From JAJDAH01 sp964487605 (GTDB taxonomy: Bacteria; Myxococcota_A; Polyangia; Polyangiales; Polyangiaceae): a stretch of DNA of 64,000 nt. The position numbers and the translations under genes are program-made. This document shows, in pieces, positions 46,131 to 54,930 of this stretch; the first letter of the stretch is position 1; each line of letters opens with the position of its first letter. Below the pieces are notes generated by a model. That model was given only the letters and a program-made list of their open reading frames with translations, was not told the DNA's origin and ran no database searches. Location: positions 62,001-126,000 of the forward strand of contig CAZARU010000001.1 in assembly GCA_964487605.1 (NCBI GenBank). Direction: 5' to 3'.

Positions 46131-47098
46131 CCACCGTGCGGACCCTCGCCGCGGCAGTCCTGCTCGCTGCGTGCGCACGCGACGGCGCCAGCGGCGCTCC
46201 GGCGCCTTCCGCCGACCTCGCGCCTGCCGCCTCCGCGTCGGCGACGGCGAGCTCGAACCACACGCCAGTGCCTGCGGCGAGCGCGGCGCCGGCGCCGGAA
46301 ACCGGTTGGCGGATCACGCGCCTTCGACGAACCTCGTCGGGGGAGTGGGAGGCGCAGCTGCCGGACTCGAGGCACGCCCGCGCCGTCTTCGGCACGACCG
46401 CGGCTCCGCGAGCTGCTCGTGGGCCCCTGGTGCTTTCGCGCCTCGGCGAGGCGCTGGCTCCCGGTCTCGTGGCGGAGACGCGCCTGCGCAGCGTCCCGCT
46501 CTCGGAGGTCATGACGGCCGTCGAGGGCGACGTGAATCGCGCCCACCTGAAGCGCGAGCTGCGGGTGCTCGGCGACGGGACGGTGGAGGTCGCGATCGTC
46601 GTCCGCCCCGAGTCCCGGAAGACCGTGGACCTCGCGAACGTGGCGCAGGGCTCGACCGCATGGTCGCTGGACTCGCACCTCGTCTCTCGCGACGCGATCC
46701 CGCCCGACCGCACCGCCCTCCTGGCGGCGTACCAGAAGGTCCTCGCGCTGGACCACCTGGCGGGCAATCTCGCGAGGAGGTACGTGGTGCAGAGCGGCGC
46801 CGAGGGGCTCGTCGCAGCCGAAGGAAACGAAGCGTTCTCGACGTCCGGCACCGAGGGCGCCCTGACCGACGCGTTCGCCCGCCTGGCGCGCTCGCTCACC
46901 TACTCGCGGTCGCTCCTCGACGGCCTCCGTCGCCTCGATGCGACGCACATCGAGGGGGCCGCGCGGGGGTCGCGCCCCGGGGATCGCGCGTTCACGCCGC
47001 GCCAGGCGCAGGAGGTGGGCGAGCGACGCGACGCGATCATCGCGGTGATCGAGCAACGAAGACGTCAGCGCGGAGACAAGGCACTCGGGCTGCCCTGA
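46127..47098 (+). CDS. Lipoprotein of unknown function
   Basis: The 323-residue product has a lipoprotein signal ending LLAAC (Cys16), then a 40-residue Ala/Pro/Ser linker. The rest mixes beta segments (GDGTVEVAIVVRPESRK) with a helical C-terminus. No domain recognised and few cysteines. It begins within the hydrolase stop codon (ATGA). The two may act together on an envelope target, which is inference from coupling. Confidence 0.7.
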   Translation: MTTVRTLAAAVLLAACARDGASGAPAPSADLAPAASASATASSNHTPVPAASAAPAPETGWRITRLRRTSSGEWEAQLPDSRHARAVFGTTAAPRAARGPLVLSRLGEALAPGLVAETRLRSVPLSEVMTAVEGDVNRAHLKRELRVLGDGTVEVAIVVRPESRKTVDLANVAQGSTAWSLDSHLVSRDAIPPDRTALLAAYQKVLALDHLAGNLARRYVVQSGAEGLVAAEGNEAFSTSGTEGALTDAFARLARSLTYSRSLLDGLRRLDATHIEGAARGSRPGDRAFTPRQAQEVGERRDAIIAVIEQRRRQRGDKALGLP

Positions 47099-47163
47099 AC
47101 CGGCGGACGACCACGCGGCACCTTCTGCGTTCCCAACGCGCGCCAACGCAGTAAGCTTCGTCC

Positions 47164-47868
47164 GTGGTTGACGGCATCGACTCCGCACTCCTAGGGCGCC
47201 TGCTCGGGCTGATGGCTCACGACCTCCGGAACCCCCTGGCGGCGATCCACTCGAACCTCGGCTACGTGGAGGGCGGCGCGGCCCTGGACGCCGACGGCCG
47301 CGAGGCGCTTTCGGACGCCATCGTCTCGTGCGACGCGATCGCGCACATCATAGACAATCTGGAGATACTGGGTGCCCACCTTCGGGTTGAGGCTCCGCCC
47401 GTCGAGCAGCGCTTCGACGCGGGCGCGCTCATCCCCGACGTCGTGGTGACTTGCGGCGCCGCTGCCCGGAGTCACGACGTTCGCCTGGTGCAGGCCCCCC
47501 ACGGCGAACCAGCGCTCGCGCTGGGCGACAGGGAACTCTCCCGGCGAGCCCTGACCAACCTCGTGCGCAACTCGATTCAGCTCTCGCCGGCGGGCTCCGA
47601 GATCGTGCTCTCCGTCGAGGGGCGAGGTGAGCGCGTGATCGTGCGTGTGGACGATGGCGGAGAGCCGCCGCCGCCCGCGCTCGCCGAGGCCGTGTTCACC
47701 GCGGTCGGACAGATCGAGGGCAAGACCAAGCCGGGCGGACGCTACAGCCGCGGCCTCGGGTTGATGGCCGCACGCCTTGCAGCCGAGCGTGGCGGTGCGA
47801 CAGTGGCCGCGGTGGCTGCGCGCGACGGGTACCGCAGCGCGTTCGAGCTCTCCCTGCGAAGGGGCTGA
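47164..47868 (+). CDS. Minimal soluble histidine kinase
   Basis: The 234-residue product contains only the kinase core. The H-box is LMAHDLRNPLAAIHSN near the N-terminus; the ATPase part has N-box LTNLVRNSIQLS and G2 SRGLGLMAARLAAERGG. The G1 box reads DDGGE where D-x-G-x-G is usual, so ATP binding may be weak. There is no sensor domain or membrane helix and no adjacent response regulator. It probably acts as an orphan or relay kinase with a partner elsewhere. Confidence 0.78.
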   Translation: MVDGIDSALLGRLLGLMAHDLRNPLAAIHSNLGYVEGGAALDADGREALSDAIVSCDAIAHIIDNLEILGAHLRVEAPPVEQRFDAGALIPDVVVTCGAAARSHDVRLVQAPHGEPALALGDRELSRRALTNLVRNSIQLSPAGSEIVLSVEGRGERVIVRVDDGGEPPPPALAEAVFTAVGQIEGKTKPGGRYSRGLGLMAARLAAERGGATVAAVAARDGYRSAFELSLRRG

Positions 47869-47887
47869 CGGGCCCGCGCCGGCGGCA

Positions 47888-49081
47888 TCAAGGCTGCAGC
47901 ACGATGGGCGAGTCGGGCTCGCGGTAGAGGATTTTTCCGGTTTCGCCCGGGCAACCCCAGCACGTCGTGAAGTGGAGCCGCGGCCGGATGTACCCGTCGT
48001 AGGCGAGCGCGACGGGACCCGGCTCGTTCTTCATCACGAAGCTCGACGCGAGCGCGTACTCGTCTTCGCCGATGACGCGGAAGACCACGACGAAGCTCGT
48101 GTCCTTCCCGGACCGCGCGGCGACGACCAGGAAGTCGGCGCCGGCCACCGGATTCCAGAGCAGGGGAGCCACCGTGAACGAGAACCCCTTCTTGTCGCCC
48201 GGCCCCCGCGCGATCACCGTGTTCGCCGCGTCGGGATCCCGGAAGTACACGACGTCCTTGCCCAGCGACTCCGTGATCGGGCTCGCGCGGAGCAATGCCT
48301 CCAGGCGCGTGGCGGGTAGCTTCGCTCGCAGGTACGTCTGACCGAGCTTGGGCTCCGTCACGACGGCGGCGTTCGGGGGCCCCTTGCAGCATCGAAAGCC
48401 CAGGTCCTCGGCCTCGAGGGTCGCGTCGAGCCCCGTTCGGTGGGCGCATCGGTGAAGGGGCGCTTCCGCGTCGTGCGCCGCGCCGCGAACCGCCGCGCGG
48501 CGCAGCTGGCCCTCCACGGTCGGGACGACGTCACTGGCCGTCCACTCCCGCAGCGCGCCCATGCCCAGGATCTCGAAGCCCGAGGCGCAAGACTCTGGGG
48601 AAGTCCCGCACCGGCCGTCCCACGTGGCGCCGCCGGCGAAGTCGTCGCTTCGTGGCCCCTTGCACGCGCGCTCCCACTCGAGCTCGGTGCAGAGGCGCGC
48701 GCCGCGATCCGCGCACAGCCGCTCCGCCCGGTCGCGACCCACGCCGGTCAGGGCGGGCTTGCCGGGCTCTCCGGGGTAGGGGAGCTTGTCGATCGTGAAC
48801 GGTCCGAGCGTCACCTTCTTGCGACGGGGTTCGACCTCCGGTCTGCGCCCGTTCTCCCCCGGCACGCTTCCCGCCAGGAAGTCCCCGCCCGGGATCTCGA
48901 CGCGCTCCCCGGAAAGTGGGGTGTGGCGGGGACGCCGCGCCGGCGCGGCGGGGGCGGAGGTGCTCGCCGATGGGCTCGCCGTGGAGACGCCACTGGGTTC
49001 TCCAAGCGTCCCCTCTCGGCAGGCGGAGTTGAGCAGGCTCGCCACGGCGAGGACGGCCGTGCGTGTCGCAGAGCGAGGCAT
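47888..49081 (-). CDS. FGE/SUMF1-like lipoprotein
   Basis: The 397-residue product has a lipoprotein-type signal ending LLNSAC (ATG at 49081). Residues 50-240 resemble formylglycine-generating-enzyme family proteins: EIPGGDFLAGS, ARLCTELEWERACKG, HRCAHRTG and DLGFRCCKGP are all family blocks. The last 150 residues are an extra domain with no assignment. Real FGE converts a sulfatase Cys to formylglycine, but many SUMF1-like proteins are not that enzyme. No sulfatase lies nearby, so the activity is left open. Confidence 0.75.
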   Translation of the reverse strand: MPRSATRTAVLAVASLLNSACREGTLGEPSGVSTASPSASTSAPAAPARRPRHTPLSGERVEIPGGDFLAGSVPGENGRRPEVEPRRKKVTLGPFTIDKLPYPGEPGKPALTGVGRDRAERLCADRGARLCTELEWERACKGPRSDDFAGGATWDGRCGTSPESCASGFEILGMGALREWTASDVVPTVEGQLRRAAVRGAAHDAEAPLHRCAHRTGLDATLEAEDLGFRCCKGPPNAAVVTEPKLGQTYLRAKLPATRLEALLRASPITESLGKDVVYFRDPDAANTVIARGPGDKKGFSFTVAPLLWNPVAGADFLVVAARSGKDTSFVVVFRVIGEDEYALASSFVMKNEPGPVALAYDGYIRPRLHFTTCWGCPGETGKILYREPDSPIVLQP

Positions 49082-49182
49082 GCCTCCGATCACGGTGCGG
49101 AAACTTGGCGGGTTCCTGCCGAGGTTACAAGTGCGCGTCAGCGCCGCGCGGCGCGACGCCGTTCGAGGCGGCGGGTGACCGG

Positions 49183-50340
49183 GTGACGCCGTGCTTCTCG
49201 GAGCGACAGATCGCGTCGGTCGGCGACGCGGGGATGTCGGTGTGTTCACCCGCGCCGTTCGCCGAGGCAGACCACGGAGTGGCCGAGGCGTGCCTCCGTG
49301 CGCTCTCCGCGCCCGTCACGGGTCCCCCTCTCGGCGAGCTCGCGCGCGACGCGCGGCGCATCGCGGTCGTCGTCTCGGACGCGACACGCGACGAGCCCCG
49401 AGGCGCGCTCATCGGAGCGCTCCTCCACGTCCTGCCGCGTGATCGGGTGCGACTGGTGATCGCCGCGGGGACCCACCGTGCCGGCGCCGACGTCGTTCCC
49501 GCGGAGTACGCCGACCTGCCCACCGTCGTCCACGACGGATCCCGCGACGACTCGGTGTTCCTGGGTGAGACGATTCGCGGCACACCGGTCCGGCTGGCTC
49601 GCGTGATCGTCGACGCCGACCTCGTGGTGGCCACGGGCCGGATCCGACCGCACTACTTCGCGGGGTACTCCGGCGGTGTGAAGGCGGTCTTCCCCGGGTG
49701 CGCTCACCGGGACGGCATCCTGGCGAACCATCGCCTCAAGGCGGATCCGGGAGCGCGTCTCGGTCGCGTCGACGACAACCCGTGTCGCGCAGACATGGAG
49801 GAGGCCGCCCGGATGCTCCCGGGAATCCTCGTTGCGCTGAACGTGCTCCTGGACTGCGACGACCGGTTCGTCGCTGCGGCTTTCGGCGATGCGGTCTCCG
49901 TTCACCGAGTACTGGCGCGGCGCGCGGGCGACGTCTTTCGTGTCGTCGCGCCGCGCTCCTCGGTCGTCGTCGTCGCCGATCGACCACCCGTGACCGCCTC
50001 CCTCTATCAGGCTTCGAAGCTCCTGCCGCCCGCCGGGGTGGTCCTCGAGCCGGGCGGAACCGTCATTCTGGTCGCCGAGTGTACGCAGGGCGCGGGACCC
50101 GCCGACCGCGTCAACCACGGGATCTACGAGCTCGGTGTCGCGCGCCAGCTCCCACGCCACCACGTCGTTCTCGTGAGCGAGCTCGGTGCGGCAGAGGTCG
50201 CCGCCAGCTACGCCACGTACTCGCCGTCGCTCGCCCGGGCGCTCGCGGACGCCGAGCGACGGCACCCGGGTGCGCGGCCCGTGCTCCTGTGGCGCGCGGC
50301 AGAGTCGATCGTCATCCCGGCCGATGGGCCGTCGGCCTGA
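49183..50340 (+). CDS. LarA-family protein (nickel-pincer racemase/epimerase-like)
   Basis: The 385-residue product is read from a GTG at 49183. VVSDATRDEP matches the LarA SD-x-TR motif. AAGTHR supplies His98 (LarA His108), HYFAGYSGG supplies His157 (LarA His174), and GGVKAVFPGC supplies Lys167, the residue that carries the nickel-pincer cofactor. LarA-family enzymes epimerise alpha-hydroxyacids. The cofactor genes larB, larC and larE are not in the window. An ATG at 49234 would cut into the conserved N-terminus, so the GTG is preferred. Confidence 0.85.
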   Translation: MTPCFSERQIASVGDAGMSVCSPAPFAEADHGVAEACLRALSAPVTGPPLGELARDARRIAVVVSDATRDEPRGALIGALLHVLPRDRVRLVIAAGTHRAGADVVPAEYADLPTVVHDGSRDDSVFLGETIRGTPVRLARVIVDADLVVATGRIRPHYFAGYSGGVKAVFPGCAHRDGILANHRLKADPGARLGRVDDNPCRADMEEAARMLPGILVALNVLLDCDDRFVAAAFGDAVSVHRVLARRAGDVFRVVAPRSSVVVVADRPPVTASLYQASKLLPPAGVVLEPGGTVILVAECTQGAGPADRVNHGIYELGVARQLPRHHVVLVSELGAAEVAASYATYSPSLARALADAERRHPGARPVLLWRAAESIVIPADGPSA

Positions 50341-50504
50341 CGCGGCGCGGCGCCCTCGCCAAGCGCGGGACGCGACGAGGTCGCTCCGCATTGCCGGCGG
50401 CGCCGTGACCGCGAGTCCCGCGCGAGGCTTCAATGCGTCGAAACCCGGTAGGCACGTCAGGCGCGCGGTACTAGAACCTACTCCGCCGTGAGGTCTCGCA
50501 GAGC

Positions 50505-52502
50505 ATGAGCGGCCGCAAGGTCCGGATACGAGGTCGGATCCTCTACCTCACGAAGGACGCCGCCCTGCTCGAGAAGCAGCTCGGCGGCACGGATCTGGAC
50601 CGCGAGAGCGTCGTCGGCTCCGCCCAGAACCCGGGGGCCCAGCTCATCGACAACATCTCGACGGACGAGATCACGCCGGGATGGGTCTGTTACTACTTCG
50701 ACCCGACGCTCGCCCGCTACTGCCTCGTCGGGCTGCGAGGGGGAGTCGTCCAGCGGGACGCGATCGCGAGCGGCGGCTTCGGGGTCATCGTCAGCGGGCG
50801 GAGCAAGGGGTGCGGCAGCTCGCGCGAGACGGCGCCTTACTCCGAGCGCGAGGCCGGCGTGCAGCTCGTCATCGCCGAGAGCATCGAGAAGATCTACCAG
50901 CAGAACTGTCAGAACATCGGGCTCTACACGTCCACGGACTTCTCGCTCATCGAACGCATCGAGGCCGGCGAGGAGCTCGACATCGCAGAGTTCACCCGAG
51001 GGCTCGACCCCATCAGCGCGCAGATCGTCGAGTGCGGCGGGCTGTTCGAGTACAACAAGCGCCGGATGGCCGGCGAGCTGTCGCCGCCGAGGGCGGACAC
51101 GCCGCCGCGTCCCATGACGCTGTGCGAGAAGATCATCGCGTCCAAGGCCATTGCCGACGCGAAGACGGGCGCGCTCGGCGTCGCCGCGGTGAAGCCTGGG
51201 GACGCCCTGTTCGTGCGCACCGACGTGCGCTTCAGCCACGAGTACGTCACGCCCATGGCCGACTCGCTCTTTCGTGCGGGGTTCGGTGACGACGCCCGTC
51301 CGACGGACCCGAGCTCGGTCTTCGCGTTCCGTGACCACTTGACGTTCCTGGACCTGGTGATGCCCGCCAAGCACAAGGAAATGGGTCTGCAGGAGCAGGC
51401 GGCGAGCCTCGCGACCGTTCAGGAGTCGTTCGCGAAGCGGCATGGAATTCGGCTGTACGGCGAGGTGGTGCGTGACGGCCGACCGGCGGGGAGCGAGGCC
51501 ATCTGTCACAACAAGGTGATCGAAGAGCTCGCGCTGCCGGGCCATCTCGTCGCCGGCACCGACAGTCACACCTGCATGGCTGGATGCCTCGGCGCGTTCG
51601 CTTTCGGTGTCGGCAGCACCGACATGGCCAACGCCTGGTTCACGCGCGACGTTCGCGTCAAGGTGCCCGAGAGCGTCCGCTTCGTGCTCGAGGGGGAGCT
51701 CTCGGCCGGCGTGTGCGCCAAGGACGTGATGCTGCACATTCTGAGCCTCGACCACTTCAAGTCCGGACGTGGCATCGGCCAGGTCCTCGAGTTCTCCGGC
51801 CCTGGCATCGCGGGCCTGCCCCTCGACGAGCGGGCGACTTTGACGAACATGGCCGTCGAGGCGGGCAGCTTCACCGGCATCATCGAGGCGGACGACGTCG
51901 TGATCCGGTACCTGGTGGAGATGCGCGGCATCGATCCGGACGTCGCCAGGCGCGGCGTCGTGGTCGCCGATCCAGGAGCCGAATACGCCGCCAGCTATAC
52001 CATCGACCTGGCATCGATCCGCCCGATGGTGGCGACACCAGGGGATCCCCGCAACGGCGTCCCGCTGGACGAGCTGTCGCGCTCCACCGGTGGCGATGTC
52101 CGGATCGACATCGCGTACGGTGGATCGTGCACCGGCGGCAAGAAGCACGACATGGACCTCTACGCTTCGGTCCTGCAGAAGGCGCTCGACCGCGGTAAGC
52201 GCGTCGCCGATGGCGTGCACCTGTACATCCAGTTCGGCTCCCAGCACATCCGCCGCTACGCGGAGGAGCGCGGCTACGTCGATCTCTTCCAGCGTGCCGG
52301 CGCCGAGCTCGTCGAGCCGAGCTGCGGCGCCTGCATTCGCGCGGGGCCCGGCGTGAGCACCACCGAGGCGCAGGTGACCGTCAGCGCCATCAACCGGAAC
52401 TTCCCCGGCCGCAGCGGTCCCGGCAAGGTGTACCTCGCGAGCCCACTGGTCGTCGCGGCTTCGGCGATCGCGGGGAAGATCGTCGGGCCCGATGCCATCT
52501 GA
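50505..52502 (+). CDS. Swivel-first aconitase/isopropylmalate-dehydratase-family enzyme
   Basis: The 665-residue product has the small-subunit (swivel) domain first: residues 97-111 read SGRSKGCGSSRETAP. The large, Fe-S domain follows, with GTDSHTCMAGCLGAFAFGVGS and EPSCGACIRAGPG supplying three cluster cysteines. Standard aconitase has the swivel at the C-terminus, and LeuC and LeuD are separate, so the order is reversed relative to both. It likely hydrates/dehydrates a 2-hydroxyacid, but the substrate is unknown. The ATG is clear. It overlaps the next gene by 11 bp. Confidence 0.87.
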   Translation: MSGRKVRIRGRILYLTKDAALLEKQLGGTDLDRESVVGSAQNPGAQLIDNISTDEITPGWVCYYFDPTLARYCLVGLRGGVVQRDAIASGGFGVIVSGRSKGCGSSRETAPYSEREAGVQLVIAESIEKIYQQNCQNIGLYTSTDFSLIERIEAGEELDIAEFTRGLDPISAQIVECGGLFEYNKRRMAGELSPPRADTPPRPMTLCEKIIASKAIADAKTGALGVAAVKPGDALFVRTDVRFSHEYVTPMADSLFRAGFGDDARPTDPSSVFAFRDHLTFLDLVMPAKHKEMGLQEQAASLATVQESFAKRHGIRLYGEVVRDGRPAGSEAICHNKVIEELALPGHLVAGTDSHTCMAGCLGAFAFGVGSTDMANAWFTRDVRVKVPESVRFVLEGELSAGVCAKDVMLHILSLDHFKSGRGIGQVLEFSGPGIAGLPLDERATLTNMAVEAGSFTGIIEADDVVIRYLVEMRGIDPDVARRGVVVADPGAEYAASYTIDLASIRPMVATPGDPRNGVPLDELSRSTGGDVRIDIAYGGSCTGGKKHDMDLYASVLQKALDRGKRVADGVHLYIQFGSQHIRRYAEERGYVDLFQRAGAELVEPSCGACIRAGPGVSTTEAQVTVSAINRNFPGRSGPGKVYLASPLVVAASAIAGKIVGPDAI

Positions 52503-53067
52503 CGACTGCGCCTCGGAGAGGGGCTTCCAGGTTGGGCCCCAGACCGTCGTGAGCCTCTCGTACGACCTCTACGACGCCGAGAACGAGATCATCGAGTCCT
52601 CCGACGACGATTCCCCGCTCGAGGTCGTCTTCGGTCATGGCCAGCTCGCGGAGGCGGTCGAGCGCGCGATAGAGGGCCTGGAGGCAGGCGAGTCGACGAG
52701 CGTCGTCCTCGAGCCCGACGAGGCCTTCGGACCGCGTGACGACGCCGCGGTGCTCGAAGTGGAGCGCTCCGAGCTGCCGCCCGGAGCGGCACCGGGTGAC
52801 GAGTTCCAGGCCGAGACCGAAGGCGGGGAGCCCGTGGCGCTGCGGGTCCTCGAAGTGACGGAAGCCACGGTCGTCCTCGACGCCAACCACCCGCTCGCCG
52901 GCCAGTCCGTCCGCGTGGACTTCACCATCGAGGCGGTGCGCCCCGCGACCGACGAGGAACTGCGGGTCGCCGTCGAGCGGCTCGATGCCCCGGAGGCCCT
53001 GGTTCGCCCGGCCGACTTGATCCGGCGGGACCGTTGGGGGTACGAGAAGCCCCCCCGACGGCGCTAG
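52492..53067 (+). CDS. SlyD-like FKBP-type peptidyl-prolyl isomerase
   Basis: The 191-residue product has the SlyD layout. VSLSYDLYDAENEIIESS, then LEVVFGHGQLAEAVERAIEGLEAGE (FKBP half) and the insert-in-flap part with EPDEAFGPRD. NHPLAGQSVRVDFTIEAVR is the second FKBP half. It would assist proline isomerisation and folding in the cytoplasm. The His/Cys-rich metal-binding tail of E. coli SlyD is absent. The start lies inside the previous gene, indicating coupling. Confidence 0.88.
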   Translation: MPSDDCASERGFQVGPQTVVSLSYDLYDAENEIIESSDDDSPLEVVFGHGQLAEAVERAIEGLEAGESTSVVLEPDEAFGPRDDAAVLEVERSELPPGAAPGDEFQAETEGGEPVALRVLEVTEATVVLDANHPLAGQSVRVDFTIEAVRPATDEELRVAVERLDAPEALVRPADLIRRDRWGYEKPPRRR

Positions 53068-53121
53068 GTACGGCGCGCGTGCGCTGGGTGCGCCACCAAC
53101 CGAAGAGCCGAGGATCCGAGC

Positions 53122-53451
53122 ATGAGCGAGCCCGAAGAATTCAAGTTCGACATCCGCGTGCGCCAGCGAATGTTGCGAAGCAACCGCCTCGCCGGCGCGG
53201 ACCTGGAGCAGCGGATGGCCAAGCTGGTGGACGTTTCGACCAACGGCGCGACGGTCGAGCTGAAACAGCCGGCACTGGGCGGCCGCGAGTACCCGAAGGA
53301 CGTGCTGCCTGCCCCGTTCGGCCGCGGCAAGTTCGACGATCTGCCGCCGCATCCACCCATCCAGCCGCTGGACCCGCCGGCGTTCGACGCTCCCACGCGC
53401 CCGATTGACGACGAGGCGTCGACGGATTCCGGATGGGACGAGCCGTCGTGA
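53122..53451 (+). CDS. Small hypothetical protein
   Basis: The 109-residue hydrophilic protein has no signal or membrane helix. It starts MSEPEEFKFDIRVRQRMLRSNRL and ends in a Pro/Asp-rich tail (PPHPPIQPLDPP). No family recognised. Its stop overlaps the start of the DUF1844 gene (GTGA), so the two are translationally linked. It probably belongs to the envelope-stress block that follows. Confidence 0.68.
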   Translation: MSEPEEFKFDIRVRQRMLRSNRLAGADLEQRMAKLVDVSTNGATVELKQPALGGREYPKDVLPAPFGRGKFDDLPPHPPIQPLDPPAFDAPTRPIDDEASTDSGWDEPS

Positions 53452-53723
53452 GCGACGGAGGAGACGATGCGCTTCCTGCCATCGACTTCAGCACGTTCGT
53501 CCTGTCGTTGAGCCACTCCACGCTGGTGCACCTCGGCGACGCCCCCGACCCGGGCGGCGCGAGTCAGGAGCCCGACCTTCCCATGGCGCGCCAGACCATC
53601 GACCTCCTGGCTCTGCTTCAGGAAAAGACCAAGAACAACCTGAGCGGGGACGAGGAGCGCGTCCTCGAACAAGCGCTGTACGACCTGCGGCTGAGGTTCG
53701 TCGAGGTGTCCAAATCTCGGTGA
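53448..53723 (+). CDS. DUF1844 protein
   Basis: The 91-residue protein, read from a GTG, has the family core IDFSTFVLSLSHSTLVHLGD and MARQTIDLLALLQEKTKNNLS with LYDLRLRFVE at the end. DUF1844 is widespread in deltaproteobacteria and function is unknown. The gene overlaps both neighbours by four bases. The chosen start gives the usual length; a longer frame upstream is not needed. Confidence 0.85.
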   Translation: MSDGGDDALPAIDFSTFVLSLSHSTLVHLGDAPDPGGASQEPDLPMARQTIDLLALLQEKTKNNLSGDEERVLEQALYDLRLRFVEVSKSR

Positions 53724-54859
53724 AGGCTCTGGCCGTGGCTGCCATCGCCCTGGCCGTGTCGCAGTGTCAGCGAAGCGGACCGGTCGGAGCCGACGCCGGC
53801 GCGCCCGGCCATTCGGCGACGCCGGTCCACACCCCGACGGCTCCCACGACGGTCGTCCTCCCGGGCGGTGTCTCGGCGCCTGCCAGCTTCGCAGATCTCG
53901 CGGCGAAGGCGGATCTCGCCGTCGTGTTCGTCCGCACCCAGCAGAGCCAGGAAGGGCGCACGGGACGCCGTCGGATCGTGCAGGAGGGCCTCGGGAGCGC
54001 GTTCGTCTACGACCCGGACGGGCTCATCTTGACCAACCACCACGTCATCGCGAGCGCGACGGACATCTGGGTGGTCATCGGGAAGGAGCGCGACGAAATC
54101 GAGGCGAAGGTGATCGGGCGCGACCCGCCGACGGACGTCGCCGTCCTGCGCGTCGATCGCAAGGGTCTGCCGCACCTACCCCTCGGCGACTCCGACGCGA
54201 CGCGCGTCGGGGACTGGGTCGTCGCCATCGGGAATCCCTTCGGCTTGGCCCACACCGTTTCGGCGGGCATCGTCTCCGCCAAGGGGCGCACGAGCAAGGA
54301 CGTTCCCGGACTCGGTGATGGAACGGGCTATTACAACTTCATCCAGACCGACGCGAGCATCAATCAGGGCAACAGCGGAGGTCCGCTCATCGACACGACC
54401 GGCCGCGTCGTCGGCATCAACACGGCCATTCGCGCTCGCGCCAACAACATCGGGTTCGCCGTACCCATCAACATGGTCAAGGAGCTCCTGCCCCGACTCG
54501 TGAAGGACGGCGAGGTGAAGCGCAGCGCCATCGGCATCGTCGTGGCTGCCGTCGCCGACGTCGACCTCGCCCGCCTAGGGATCGCGGGTCGGGATGGTGC
54601 CCTGGTGAGGAGGGTCCTCCCGGGGGGCCCCGCTGCCCGGGCGGGTCTCGCCGAGGACGACGTCATCGTCGCCTTCGACGGAAAGCCGGTGCCGGGACCG
54701 GAGCGCCTGCGCTGGGAGGCCAGCATGGCAGGCGTCGGCCGGACCGTCCCGCTCGAGGTCCGGCGCGGCAAGCGGACCTTCAACCTACAGGTCCAGCTGG
54801 GCGAGCTGCCTCCCTCCGCCCCCGCGGAGGAGCTCCCCAACCCGTTCGATCTGCCCTGA
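53720..54859 (+). CDS. HtrA/DegP-like serine protease, probable lipoprotein
   Basis: The 379-residue product is read from a GTG overlapping the previous stop. The N-terminal signal ends LAVSQC (Cys16), suggesting lipidation. The trypsin-like triad is His108 (LTNHHVIAS), Asp139 (PPTDVAVL) and Ser219 (NQGNSGGPL). One PDZ domain lies at the C-terminus (VLPGGPAARAGLAEDDVI). It degrades or refolds damaged envelope proteins. It precedes an ECF sigma/anti-sigma pair, the usual stress context of DegP-type proteases. Confidence 0.92.
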   Translation: MKALAVAAIALAVSQCQRSGPVGADAGAPGHSATPVHTPTAPTTVVLPGGVSAPASFADLAAKADLAVVFVRTQQSQEGRTGRRRIVQEGLGSAFVYDPDGLILTNHHVIASATDIWVVIGKERDEIEAKVIGRDPPTDVAVLRVDRKGLPHLPLGDSDATRVGDWVVAIGNPFGLAHTVSAGIVSAKGRTSKDVPGLGDGTGYYNFIQTDASINQGNSGGPLIDTTGRVVGINTAIRARANNIGFAVPINMVKELLPRLVKDGEVKRSAIGIVVAAVADVDLARLGIAGRDGALVRRVLPGGPAARAGLAEDDVIVAFDGKPVPGPERLRWEASMAGVGRTVPLEVRRGKRTFNLQVQLGELPPSAPAEELPNPFDLP

Positions 54860-54930
54860 CGGCGCCGGGGCGGGTTGCCCCGCCCGCGGATGGGGGGGTG
54901 AGCCGCTTCGGTGACGTACAATGGCGCGTG

